Assembly (NCBI GenBank): GCA_045654545.1
Contig: JAZONO010000105.1
Span: 1 to 15,588, forward strand
Direction of reading: 5' to 3'
Length of the DNA stretch: 15,588 nt
DNA from: SIG588 sp045654545
GTDB lineage: Bacteria; Bacillota; Clostridia; Oscillospirales; Acutalibacteraceae
Shown: positions 8,524 through 14,869 of the stretch, one piece after another
Numbering within the stretch: the stretch's first letter is position 1
Layout: every line of letters starts with the position of its first letter
Notes under the pieces: generated by a model
What the model saw: the letters and a program-made list of their open reading frames with translations, nothing else
The model's database searches: none
Told to the model about the DNA's origin: nothing
Program-made: the position numbers and the translations under genes

Positions 8524-8671
8524 GGTCGATCACTCCTTCATTTCGTCCCTGCCGCCGCTGTCCCGTCAGCCGCCGCAGAAGTATTTCGTCATTTTGCCGA
8601 AAGGGGTTGCTTTTTGTGCCCGTTTGTGGTATACTGAGGGCACAGTTTCCCCCTCCCGCAAGATTGTGCAG
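8524..8671 (-). other. Predicted rpoB 5' untranslated leader
   Basis: About 145 nt separate the predicted transcription start from the rpoB GTG, with no open frame I would defend. It contains a 6-bp inverted repeat (GTGCCC/GGGCAC, 8616-8621 and 8638-8643) with a 16-nt loop, and a G/C-rich imperfect repeat near 8550-8580. No known riboswitch or ribosomal-protein leader could be recognised by eye. A plus-strand promoter candidate is embedded in it (8607-8635). Confidence 0.45.
8607..8635 (+). promoter_or_regulatory. Candidate promoter opposing rpoB
   Basis: TTGCTT (8607-8612), a 17-nt spacer, and TATACT (8630-8635) preceded by TGG (extended -10). The hexamers, the spacing and the TGG are the same as in the galM promoter at 10414-10442, and both continue with GA after the -10. 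It points into the rpoB promoter from within the rpoB leader. No coding frame follows; the first possible stop signal is the inverted repeat plus T-tract at 8703-8736. Chance occurrence in an AT-rich region remains possible. Confidence 0.42.
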
Positions 8672-8677
8672 TTTATT

Positions 8678-8706
8678 ATCATATATCATTTTTGTAAAAA
8701 AGTCAA
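8678..8706 (-). promoter_or_regulatory. Sigma-A-type promoter for rpoB-rpoC
   Basis: The -35 is TTGACT (8701-8706), the spacer is exactly 17 nt of AT-rich DNA, and the -10 is TATGAT (8678-8683). Each box matches the consensus at five of six positions. Transcription would start near 8671. It lies between the foldase terminator and rpoB, which fits an independent rpoBC transcription unit. Confidence 0.78.
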
Positions 8707-8724
8707 TTCCAAAACGGGAATTGA
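8703..8724. repeat. Inverted repeat overlapping the rpoB -35 box
   Basis: Arms TCAATTCC (8703-8710) and GGAATTGA (8717-8724) are perfect complements, separated by 6 nt. The lower arm covers four of the six bases of the -35 (8703-8706). On the plus strand the repeat is followed by TTATTTTTTTTG, and on the minus strand by CTTTTTTAC, so it also resembles a weak bidirectional intrinsic terminator. It could instead be an operator for a dimeric regulator. The sequence does not decide. Confidence 0.5.
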
Positions 8725-8767
8725 TTATTTTTTTTGCAATTTTTTCCCATTTGCCCAATCTGAAACA

Positions 8768-8810
8768 AAAAAAGACCTCACCCTCTGTCAAAATTCACAG
8801 AGGGTGAGGT
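8768..8810 (-). terminator. Rho-independent terminator of the foldase gene
   Basis: A perfect 14-bp stem (8775-8788 with 8797-8810) with an 8-nt loop is followed on the minus strand by CTTTTTTTG. It lies about 40 nt after the stop of the foldase gene. The plus-strand side is followed by TTGTTTTTG, so it may also stop transcription arriving from the rpoB side. Confidence 0.92.
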
Positions 8811-8852
8811 TGTTTTTGCGAAAGGAACACACGGCAGCGTGGTAGAAATCGT

Positions 8853-10340
8853 TTAATCCACGCCCAACTGCACCTGTTTGGCGAGATCCGCATTCACCAC
8901 AACGCTGTATTTGGTCTTATACCCTTCACTGATCGCCTTGTAGTTATCGCTTTCCAAGGTTTCGCGTGCGGTGTTATACCACTCCACTTCGCCCACCTTG
9001 ACAAAATACATCACGTGATAGCCGTAATCCGTCTTAACAATATCGGTGTCGCCCGGCTTGCGTGCTTTGTCGAAACACCAGTCGTTGAAGGTCTCCACCA
9101 TTTGACCTTGGGTGACACCTTCGTACAAGCCGCCTTGATCGCCGTTGGAATCTTCGGTGTATTTCTTCGCCAGCTCGCCGAAGGAGGCTTCGGTTGCGTC
9201 CCCGTTCTTCCACTCGGCCAGCACTTCTTCCGCCTTGGCCTTGGTGGCATCGTCGGTTTTGTAGGTTTCTTTGGTGAAGAGGATGTGGCGCACGTCGATG
9301 GTGGCGGTGCTGTCATCGCGCGCCGCGGGACGGCGGCAGAAATACACCGTCATGGACGAGCTGTCCTTGCGATCCACCAACGTGGTGTCCCCCACCTTGC
9401 GATCGGCGCTGAACAGCCAATCGCTGAAGCCGTCCTCTTCACGGTAGGCGTAGTCGTTGCGCAGGTAGCTTGCCGCGAACTGCTTTTCCAGCGTGGCGGC
9501 ATCCGAATACACCTTGCGCGCCAGCAGACCACCCTTCGCGATCTGCACGAATTCCTCTTCGGTGGTGCAGGCGAGCAACCGATCCGCCACTTCCTGTGCG
9601 GTTTCGGTCGTGTAGTACGCACCCGTGCCGTACGGAATGTTGTAATATGTGTAATCCGCTTTCAGCAAAGTCTTGTTGTTGGCATCCGCCCACGCGTTGA
9701 TCTCGGCATCGGTTGCCACATTGGCTTCCTGCACCTTGTTTTCCTGCATGATTGCCATGTAGTAGAGTTCCAAGCAAGCGCGCACGTCATCCAAATTGAG
9801 GTCGTCACCGAAATTTTCGGGAGTGGTAGCGGCGAGCGTCTCTTCAACCAAGTCTTTGTATTCCTGCGTGAGGGTCAAACCGTCGGCCCGTGCCTGCTCC
9901 GCAAAGCTGAGCATCCAGGTCACGGTGTTCTGGGTGGTGTTGGTGAAATAGTCATACCAACTGATATTGCTGTCATACGCACAGGTCTGCGCTTTCAGCG
10001 AAACGGTGGTATCCAGCCCCAGATCTTCCAACTGATCTTCGTAGTTGGTGCAGTAGTTCACGTAGGTCGAGTTGGTGAAGTAGGTCATCATCGCCTGCGT
10101 CACTTCATAGTTCGCGGAACTCGCCACCACCGTGTTGTGGATGATGTAATCGTTGCTGGTGATCTTCTTGTGATGCAAGATCGCGCCGATGCTGCCGCCC
10201 ACAATTGCCAGCACCACCACCGCGGCCACAATGCCGACGATCCTGTTGGTGCGTTGTTTCTTTTTTCGTTCGGCTTCCAGACGCGCCTCTTGTGCCTGGC
10301 GGATGAGGGTAGCCTCACGTTTTCTTGTGCCTTTTCCCAT
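8853..10340 (-). CDS. Membrane-anchored SurA/PrsA-like peptidyl-prolyl isomerase
   Basis: The 495-residue protein starts with a basic cytoplasmic segment (about 1-33) and one membrane helix (about 34-55). There is no lipobox cysteine, so it looks like an uncleaved anchor rather than the lipoprotein form of PrsA. Residues about 75-225 are a helical SurA_N-like chaperone part. A PpiC parvulin domain follows at about 347-450: DVRHILF, SFGELAKKYTEDSNGDQGGL, and the closing DYGYHVMYFVKV. Residues 228-338 look like a degenerate copy of the same fold. The likely role is folding of secreted proteins outside the membrane. The gene is monocistronic, with its own promoter (10385-10413) and terminator (8775-8810), and is divergent from galM. 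The start ATG at 10338-10340 follows a modest AAGAGAGGA. The foldase assignment is firm at domain level; the clients are unknown, and no gene symbol is given because orthology to prsA is not shown. Confidence 0.9.
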   Translation of the reverse strand: MGKGTRKREATLIRQAQEARLEAERKKKQRTNRIVGIVAAVVVLAIVGGSIGAILHHKKITSNDYIIHNTVVASSANYEVTQAMMTYFTNSTYVNYCTNYEDQLEDLGLDTTVSLKAQTCAYDSNISWYDYFTNTTQNTVTWMLSFAEQARADGLTLTQEYKDLVEETLAATTPENFGDDLNLDDVRACLELYYMAIMQENKVQEANVATDAEINAWADANNKTLLKADYTYYNIPYGTGAYYTTETAQEVADRLLACTTEEEFVQIAKGGLLARKVYSDAATLEKQFAASYLRNDYAYREEDGFSDWLFSADRKVGDTTLVDRKDSSSMTVYFCRRPAARDDSTATIDVRHILFTKETYKTDDATKAKAEEVLAEWKNGDATEASFGELAKKYTEDSNGDQGGLYEGVTQGQMVETFNDWCFDKARKPGDTDIVKTDYGYHVMYFVKVGEVEWYNTARETLESDNYKAISEGYKTKYSVVVNADLAKQVQLGVD

Positions 10341-10384
10341 GGTTTTATGTCCTCTCTTAACTGTTCTCTCAAAACACTGCTAAC

Positions 10385-10413
10385 AGTATACCGCATAATC
10401 GTGAATTTTGCAA
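10385..10413 (-). promoter_or_regulatory. Promoter of the foldase gene
   Basis: TTGCAA (10408-10413), a 17-nt spacer, then TATACT (10385-10390). Transcription would begin near 10378, giving a leader of about 38 nt. Its -35 directly abuts the -35 of the divergent galM promoter. Confidence 0.7.
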
Positions 10414-10442
10414 TTGCTTTTTTAATTTTAGAATGGTATACT
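10414..10442 (+). promoter_or_regulatory. Promoter of galM
   Basis: TTGCTT (10414-10419), a 17-nt AT-rich spacer, then TATACT (10437-10442) with an upstream TGG (extended -10). Transcription would begin near 10449, about 25 nt before the galM ATG. Confidence 0.72.
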
Positions 10443-10473
10443 GAAACAAACCGATTCCGAGGAGGATCCCATC

Positions 10474-11511
10474 ATGAGTTTACGAAAAGAGACGTTTGGC
10501 GTCTTGCCGAGCGGCGAGACGATTAACCGCTATATTTTGACGGGTGTCAACGGGCTGTCGGTAGCACTGCTCACCTACGGTGCCACGGTGCAACAGGTGG
10601 TGTTTGACGGACACGATGCGGTGTGCGGCTACGACACGCTGGAAGAGTATCTGGCAAACGACGGGTATCAAGGCGCTACCATCGGGCGGTACGGTAACCG
10701 CATTGCCGGCGGCAAATTCGCGTTGGAGGATGAGATCTATACCCTTGCATGTAACGAGCGCGGTGTCAACCACCTGCACGGCGGTAACCGCGGATTTGAT
10801 AAGCGCGTGTGGCACGCCACGGTGCAAAGCGAAGGGAACGAGCCTTCGGTGCTGTTTGCGCGTATGTCCCCGAGTGGTGAGGAAGGGTATCCCGGCAATT
10901 TGGCGGTGACGGTGACCTTCACCGTCACGGTGCGCAATGCCCTGCGCATTGAGTACCAAGCCAAGACGGATGCCCCCACCGTGGTAAATCTCACCAACCA
11001 CAGTTATTTCCGTTTGGACGACACCTTGTCGCTTGCCGACACCCTCTTGTGGATCGACGGCGATTCCATCAACGCGGTGGACGAGAACCTGATTCCCACA
11101 GGCGTGTGGCAGGACGTGAGCCGTACGGCATTTGATTTCCGTGAAGCCAAATCCGTCACACGGGATATTGACGGCGACCATCCGCAGTTGGTGCTGGGCG
11201 GCGGTTACGACCACAACTATCTTTTGAACGGCGAAGGATTCCGCCGCGTGATGACCGCCTGCTCGGTGGCAAGCGGATTGAAACTCACCTGCTTCACCGA
11301 TCAACCGGCGGCACAGCTGTACACCGGCAACGTGATGAACGGTGTGAACGGCAAAGGCGGTGTGCCGCTCGCGCGGCGCAGTGCGTTCTGCTTCGAAACG
11401 CAGCATTGCCCCGATTCGCCCAATCATTCCGCGTTCCCCTCCACCCGTTTGGATCCGGGCGAGGAATACGTCACTGCCACCGAATACCGTTTTGAACGGA
11501 TGGAGGAGTAA
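10474..11511 (+). CDS. galM: Aldose 1-epimerase (mutarotase)
   Basis: This 345-residue cytoplasmic enzyme interconverts the alpha and beta anomers of aldoses such as galactose and glucose, the entry step of the Leloir pathway. Recognisable blocks are GRYGNRIAGGKF (71-82, substrate-binding Arg72 and Asn75), NHLHGG (99-104), TNHSYFRL with the catalytic acid H176, GGGYDHNYLL with D246, and FETQHCPDSPN with the catalytic base E308. The length is normal for the family. The ATG at 10474 follows AGGAGG (10460-10465) by 8 nt. No other galactose genes are nearby, so its pathway context is unclear. It is transcribed away from the foldase gene. No terminator lies between its stop and the thrS promoter, so its transcript probably runs into the T-box leader. 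Confidence 0.95.
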   Translation: MSLRKETFGVLPSGETINRYILTGVNGLSVALLTYGATVQQVVFDGHDAVCGYDTLEEYLANDGYQGATIGRYGNRIAGGKFALEDEIYTLACNERGVNHLHGGNRGFDKRVWHATVQSEGNEPSVLFARMSPSGEEGYPGNLAVTVTFTVTVRNALRIEYQAKTDAPTVVNLTNHSYFRLDDTLSLADTLLWIDGDSINAVDENLIPTGVWQDVSRTAFDFREAKSVTRDIDGDHPQLVLGGGYDHNYLLNGEGFRRVMTACSVASGLKLTCFTDQPAAQLYTGNVMNGVNGKGGVPLARRSAFCFETQHCPDSPNHSAFPSTRLDPGEEYVTATEYRFERMEE

Positions 11512-11520
11512 ATTTTCCTC

Positions 11521-11548
11521 TTGACTTTTGGAACAACGGTGATATAAT
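11521..11548 (+). promoter_or_regulatory. Promoter of the thrS T-box transcript
   Basis: TTGACT (11521-11526), a 16-nt spacer, and a perfect TATAAT (11543-11548) preceded by TGA (extended -10). The -35 begins 9 nt after the galM stop codon. Transcription would start near 11555, just before the first T-box helix. Confidence 0.8.
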
Positions 11549-11554
11549 ACGTTA

Positions 11555-11806
11555 TATAAATCGTTGATGGGGACGGGTCCCGTGATCACCTCACCGCAGA
11601 GAGTGCCGTGTTTGGCTGTGAACGGCACACGAGGCAAAAACGGAACACCCTACCACCCCGGAGAACGCACCCGAACGCAAAATGCCTTAAGGTGCGGCGG
11701 CTGACCCCGTTATCGGTCGCTTGAGGACGGCATTTGCCGTTGAATCAAGGGTGGAACCACGCGTAGATTTTACGGCGTCCCTTTTTGGGGGCGCCGTTTT
11801 TTATTT
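11555..11806 (+). promoter_or_regulatory. T-box leader sensing uncharged tRNA-Thr
   Basis: The hallmark T-box AAGGGTGGAACCACG is at 11747-11761, followed by an intrinsic terminator and then thrS. Stem I is recognisable. The base helix CGTT/AACG (11562-11565 with 11664-11667) is followed by a GA-rich K-turn-like interruption, then GGGG/CCCC (11569-11572 with 11656-11659). Above this lies an internal loop with TACCA on its 3' side. Reading ACC (11652-11654) as the specifier codon gives threonine, and it is followed by a purine as in known T-boxes. The distal arm has AGAGAG and GGCTG (11598-11616). A further stem pairs 11681-11691 with 11721-11734. Uncharged tRNA-Thr would favour the antiterminator and raise thrS expression. 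The element is certain; the exact specifier pairing is inference. Confidence 0.93.
11772..11806 (+). terminator. Regulated terminator of the thrS T-box
   Basis: Arms 11772-11781 and 11788-11797 form a 10-bp stem with one G-U pair and a 6-nt loop, followed by TTTTTATTTT. Antitermination here is the decision point for thrS. Confidence 0.88.
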
Positions 11807-11823
11807 TGAAGGAGTGACTTTGT

Positions 11824-13761
11824 ATGCTGAACATTACCTTAAAGGGTGGCGACGTCAAAGCGGTGGAACAGGGCACCACGATCGATGCCTTGTGCCGTGA
11901 AATCTCGATGGGACTGTATCGCAACGCCTGCGCCGCGCGTTTGAACGGCGACGTGGTGGATCTGCGCACCGTGCTCACCGCGGATGCGGAACTGGAGATC
12001 CTCACCTTCACCGATCCCGACGGTGCGAAAGCGTATCGCCACACCGCTTCCCATATTTTGGCACAGGCGGTGCGCCGCTTGTTCCCCGATGTGAAATTTG
12101 CCATCGGTCCGGCGGTGGACAACGGGTTCTATTATGACTTCGACCGCGATGTCGCGTTCACCCCGAACGATCTGGAAAAGATTGAAAACGAGATGCGCGC
12201 CATTATGAAAGAAGCGTTGCCGATCGAAGCGTTTGAACTGCCGATCGATGAAGCGCGTGCTTTGATGGCGGACGAGCCGTACAAACTGGAACTGATGGAA
12301 GAGCACGCCGACAAAGGCGAGGCAATCAAGTTCTATCGCCAGGGCGATTTCACCGATCTGTGCGCCGGTCCGCACCTGCCCGATACCGGCTACGTCAAGG
12401 CGGTGAAACTCACCTCCTGCACCGGTGCCTACTGGCGCGGCAACGAAAAGAACAAGATGTTGCAACGCATTTACGGCACGGCATTCCCGAAGAAGAGCGA
12501 GCTGGAAGCCTATCTCTTGCAGGTGGAAGAGGCGAAGAAGCGCGACCACAACAAGCTCGGCCGTGAACTGGAACTGTTCACCACCTCCGAACTGGTGGGG
12601 CAAGGTTTGCCGATCATGTTGCCGAAGGGCGCACGCATTATTCAGTTGTTACAACGCTTTGTGGAGGATGAGGAACAGCGCCGCGGCTGGCAACTCACCA
12701 AAACGCCGTTGATGGCGAAGAGCGATCTTTACAAAGTGTCGGGGCACTGGGATCATTACCGTGACGGCATGTTTGTGCTGGGCGATCCCGAGAAGGACGA
12801 CGAAGTGTTTGCCATGCGCCCGATGACCTGCCCGTTCCAGTATCAGGCGTATCTGAATCGTGCACGTTCCTATCGCGACCTGCCGCTGCGCTACAACGAA
12901 ACCTCCACCCTGTTCCGTAATGAGGCGAGCGGTGAGATGCACGGTCTGATCCGTGTGCGCCAGTTCACCATTTCGGAAGGTCACTTGATGTGCCTGCCCG
13001 AGCAGTTGGAAGAGGAGTTTAAGAACTGCCTTGACCTGTGCATTTACATGCTCAAAACCCTCGGTTTGTATGAGGATGTGTCCTACCGCTTCTCCCAGTG
13101 GGATCCCGATGACCGTGAAAAGTACATCGGCACCCCCGAGCAGTGGGACGAAGCGCAGGGCGTGATGAAGACCATTTTGGACGACCTGGGCATCGACTAC
13201 AAGATCGGTGTGGGTGAAGCGGCATTCTACGGCCCGAAACTGGACATTCAGATCAAGAACGTCCACGGCAAAGAGGACACCCTCATCACCATTCAGATCG
13301 ACCAGATGCTGGCGGAGAAGTTCGGTATGGAATACACCGATCGCGACGGCAGCAAGAAGAATCCGTACATCATCCACCGCACCTCCATCGGTTGCTACGA
13401 GCGCACCTTGGCGCTGTTGATCGAAAAGTACGCCGGTGCGTTCCCGTTGTGGCTGGCACCCGAACAGGTGCGCGTGATGCCCATCACCGATCGCCAGGGT
13501 GACTATGCCAAGGCGGTGGCGGACAAACTGACCGCCGCCGGCATGCGCGTGGAAACCGATTTCCGCAACGAGAAGATCGGTTACAAGATCCGCGAAGCGC
13601 AGATGCAGAAAGTGCCTTACGTGTTGGTCATCGGCGACAAGGAGATCGAAAACAACGCGGTGGCGGTGCGTGCACGCGGCGGCGTGGACCTCGGTGCGAT
13701 GGCGGTGGAAGATTTCCTTGCCCGTGCGCTGAAGGAGATCGAGGACAAGGTCATCAACTAA
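11824..13761 (+). CDS. thrS: Threonine--tRNA ligase
   Basis: This 645-residue class II synthetase charges tRNA-Thr with threonine. An N-terminal TGS domain (about 1-62) is followed by the SAD editing domain, whose metal-binding set is H73, H77 (HTASH), C180 and H184 (DLCAGPHL); this removes mischarged serine. The catalytic core has the zinc ligands C336 (RPMTCP) and H387 (SEGHLMC) and a third histidine in YIIHRTSIG, motif 2 around RNEASGEMHGL, and motif 3 at GCYERTLALL. A C-terminal anticodon-binding domain follows (about 540-645). It is full length with nothing missing. The ATG at 11824 lies 9 nt after AAGGAG (11809-11814). Expression is governed by the T-box leader directly upstream, and a terminator follows. 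Confidence 0.98.
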   Translation: MLNITLKGGDVKAVEQGTTIDALCREISMGLYRNACAARLNGDVVDLRTVLTADAELEILTFTDPDGAKAYRHTASHILAQAVRRLFPDVKFAIGPAVDNGFYYDFDRDVAFTPNDLEKIENEMRAIMKEALPIEAFELPIDEARALMADEPYKLELMEEHADKGEAIKFYRQGDFTDLCAGPHLPDTGYVKAVKLTSCTGAYWRGNEKNKMLQRIYGTAFPKKSELEAYLLQVEEAKKRDHNKLGRELELFTTSELVGQGLPIMLPKGARIIQLLQRFVEDEEQRRGWQLTKTPLMAKSDLYKVSGHWDHYRDGMFVLGDPEKDDEVFAMRPMTCPFQYQAYLNRARSYRDLPLRYNETSTLFRNEASGEMHGLIRVRQFTISEGHLMCLPEQLEEEFKNCLDLCIYMLKTLGLYEDVSYRFSQWDPDDREKYIGTPEQWDEAQGVMKTILDDLGIDYKIGVGEAAFYGPKLDIQIKNVHGKEDTLITIQIDQMLAEKFGMEYTDRDGSKKNPYIIHRTSIGCYERTLALLIEKYAGAFPLWLAPEQVRVMPITDRQGDYAKAVADKLTAAGMRVETDFRNEKIGYKIREAQMQKVPYVLVIGDKEIENNAVAVRARGGVDLGAMAVEDFLARALKEIEDKVIN

Positions 13762-13774
13762 TTCTTACACCATA

Positions 13775-13811
13775 TAAAAAACGGCTTCTCCTGTGTGAGA
13801 AGCCGTTTTTT
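13775..13811 (+). terminator. Rho-independent terminator of thrS
   Basis: A perfect 10-bp stem (ACGGCTTCTC 13781-13790 with GAGAAGCCGT 13797-13806) with a 6-nt loop, flanked by an A-run and a T-run. It lies about 20 nt after the thrS stop. Confidence 0.93.
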
Positions 13812-13882
13812 CGTTTCGTTTGTTCACGTTGTGCACCGAGCAAATGCCGTTTGCCGCCGCGTTGATAATTTTTGCCAAACGG

Positions 13883-13911
13883 TTGCATTTCCTGCCGATT
13901 CGTGATAAAAT
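13883..13911 (+). promoter_or_regulatory. Promoter of the VanY-like tandem pair
   Basis: TTGCAT (13883-13888), a 17-nt spacer, then TAAAAT (13906-13911) preceded by TGA (extended -10). Arms TGCATTT (13884-13890) and AAATGCA (13912-13918) form a 7-bp inverted repeat framing the promoter, which could be an operator or chance. Transcription would start near 13918. Confidence 0.68.
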
Positions 13912-13937
13912 AAATGCATTGTTAAGGAGGGGGTCAT

Positions 13938-14858
13938 ATGGCCGCAAAACATGTCAAAAAAGCCGCCGTGCCGTGGTACGTGATCGGCATTTTCGGTGGG
14001 GTGGCACTTGCCGCCATCGTGTTGTTGATTGTGCTGTGGACGGGCAACAACATAAACGCGCCCGATAAGGATACGCCTTCGACCACCACGGTGACACACA
14101 CCACCACCACGGCTTCGACCGCCACAACTACGACCACTGCCGTAACCACAACCATCACGGCAACCGCGACCACAACGGCTACGACAACAACCACCACGAC
14201 AACAACCACCACTACAGCAACCACCACGGCACCGACAACTACCGGCACGACCGTGCCCGTTACGGGGCATTACGTGCAAGCGAGTGTCCCTGCGTGGAAT
14301 TTGCGGTTGGTGAACGGGTGGAATCCCCTGCCTGCCGACTACGATTACGAAGCAAATCTGACCGATCGTTTCGGCAGTTCGCTGATGTTTGATACCCGTG
14401 CGGCGGATGCGTTGCAACAGATGTTGCAGGGTGGGAAAGCCTACGGTTTGCGTGCCGCCTCGCTGTTTCGCCCGTACAGTTTGCAGGTCACCCTGTTCAA
14501 CCGTCAGGTGAACAACTATTTGAACCGTGGGTATTCCCAAACCCAAGCCGAAGCGAAAGCCTCCACCGTTGTGGCGCGTCCCGGCACCAGCGAACACCAC
14601 ATGGGGCTGGCGGCGGACATTCTGTCCAGCGGCATCTATTCGCTGGAACAGAGTTTTGAAAACACCGATGCCTTCGCATGGCTGAAAGCCCACTGTGCGG
14701 AATACGGTTTTATTTTGCGGTATCCCAAAGAAAAAGAGGATGTGACGGGTGTCATTTATGAACCGTGGCATTACCGTTACGTCGGGGTGGAAGCCGCCAC
14801 CGAGATCATGGCGCGCGGCATCACATTGGAAGAATATTTGGAAGAGACATACGGATAA
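13938..14858 (+). CDS. VanY-like (M15B) D-Ala-D-Ala carboxypeptidase, copy 1
   Basis: The 306-residue protein has a short basic N-terminus, a membrane helix (about 13-35), a threonine-rich linker (46-109) and a zinc-peptidase domain (about 115-306). The M15B signatures are present: SEHHMGLAAD (218-227) supplies the zinc ligands H220 and D227, and EPWHYRYVG supplies the catalytic E275 and the third zinc ligand H278. The block LRLVNGWNPLPADY is typical of the family start. It should act outside the membrane, trimming the terminal D-alanine of peptidoglycan stem peptides. The ATG at 13938 follows AAGGAGG (13924-13930). The gene has its own promoter after the thrS terminator and is followed after 11 nt by a paralogue. 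No van sensor, ligase or dehydrogenase genes are nearby, so a housekeeping wall role is likelier than glycopeptide resistance. Confidence 0.92.
   Translation: MAAKHVKKAAVPWYVIGIFGGVALAAIVLLIVLWTGNNINAPDKDTPSTTTVTHTTTTASTATTTTTAVTTTITATATTTATTTTTTTTTTTTATTTAPTTTGTTVPVTGHYVQASVPAWNLRLVNGWNPLPADYDYEANLTDRFGSSLMFDTRAADALQQMLQGGKAYGLRAASLFRPYSLQVTLFNRQVNNYLNRGYSQTQAEAKASTVVARPGTSEHHMGLAADILSSGIYSLEQSFENTDAFAWLKAHCAEYGFILRYPKEKEDVTGVIYEPWHYRYVGVEAATEIMARGITLEEYLEETYG
14073..14264 (+). repeat. Threonine-rich linker coding region
   Basis: Residues 46-109 of the first VanY-like protein hold 44 threonines in 64 positions, including 12 in a row (82-93). All four Thr codons are mixed (acc, aca, acg, act), so at DNA level it is an ACN-degenerate tract rather than a clean triplet microsatellite. 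It probably forms a flexible spacer through the cell wall; glycosylation is possible but not shown. Confidence 0.85.
14700..14770 (+). repeat. 71-bp direct repeat, unit 1
   Basis: This stretch in copy 1 is identical to 15518-15588 in copy 2 with no mismatch. It encodes the conserved segment from EYGFILRYPKEKEDV to the catalytic EPWH. The identity runs to the window edge, so the true repeat may be longer. A second identical block of 34 bp is at 14305-14338 and 15130-15163. Confidence 0.95.
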
Positions 14859-14869
14859 GAGGTGCACAG

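Noticed and set aside
8345..8791. Minus-strand open frame spanning the rpoB leader and 5' end
   Set aside because: It overlaps the start of rpoB in another frame and crosses the rpoB promoter, and its sequence has no protein-like features.
9015..10526. Plus-strand open frame opposite the foldase gene
   Set aside because: Shadow frame running through the divergent promoter region into galM; no motif supports it.
10480..11637. Minus-strand open frame opposite galM
   Set aside because: galM is complete with all catalytic residues, and the opposite frame has no recognisable domain or ribosome binding site.
13934..14248. Minus-strand valine-rich hydrophobic frame
   Set aside because: It is the complement of the Thr-codon tract (ACN read as GTN-like codons), not a real membrane protein.
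14073..14264. ACN tract as a simple triplet microsatellite or CRISPR-like array
   Set aside because: Third positions vary irregularly among all four bases and there are no unique spacers of constant length, so it is better read as protein-level low complexity.
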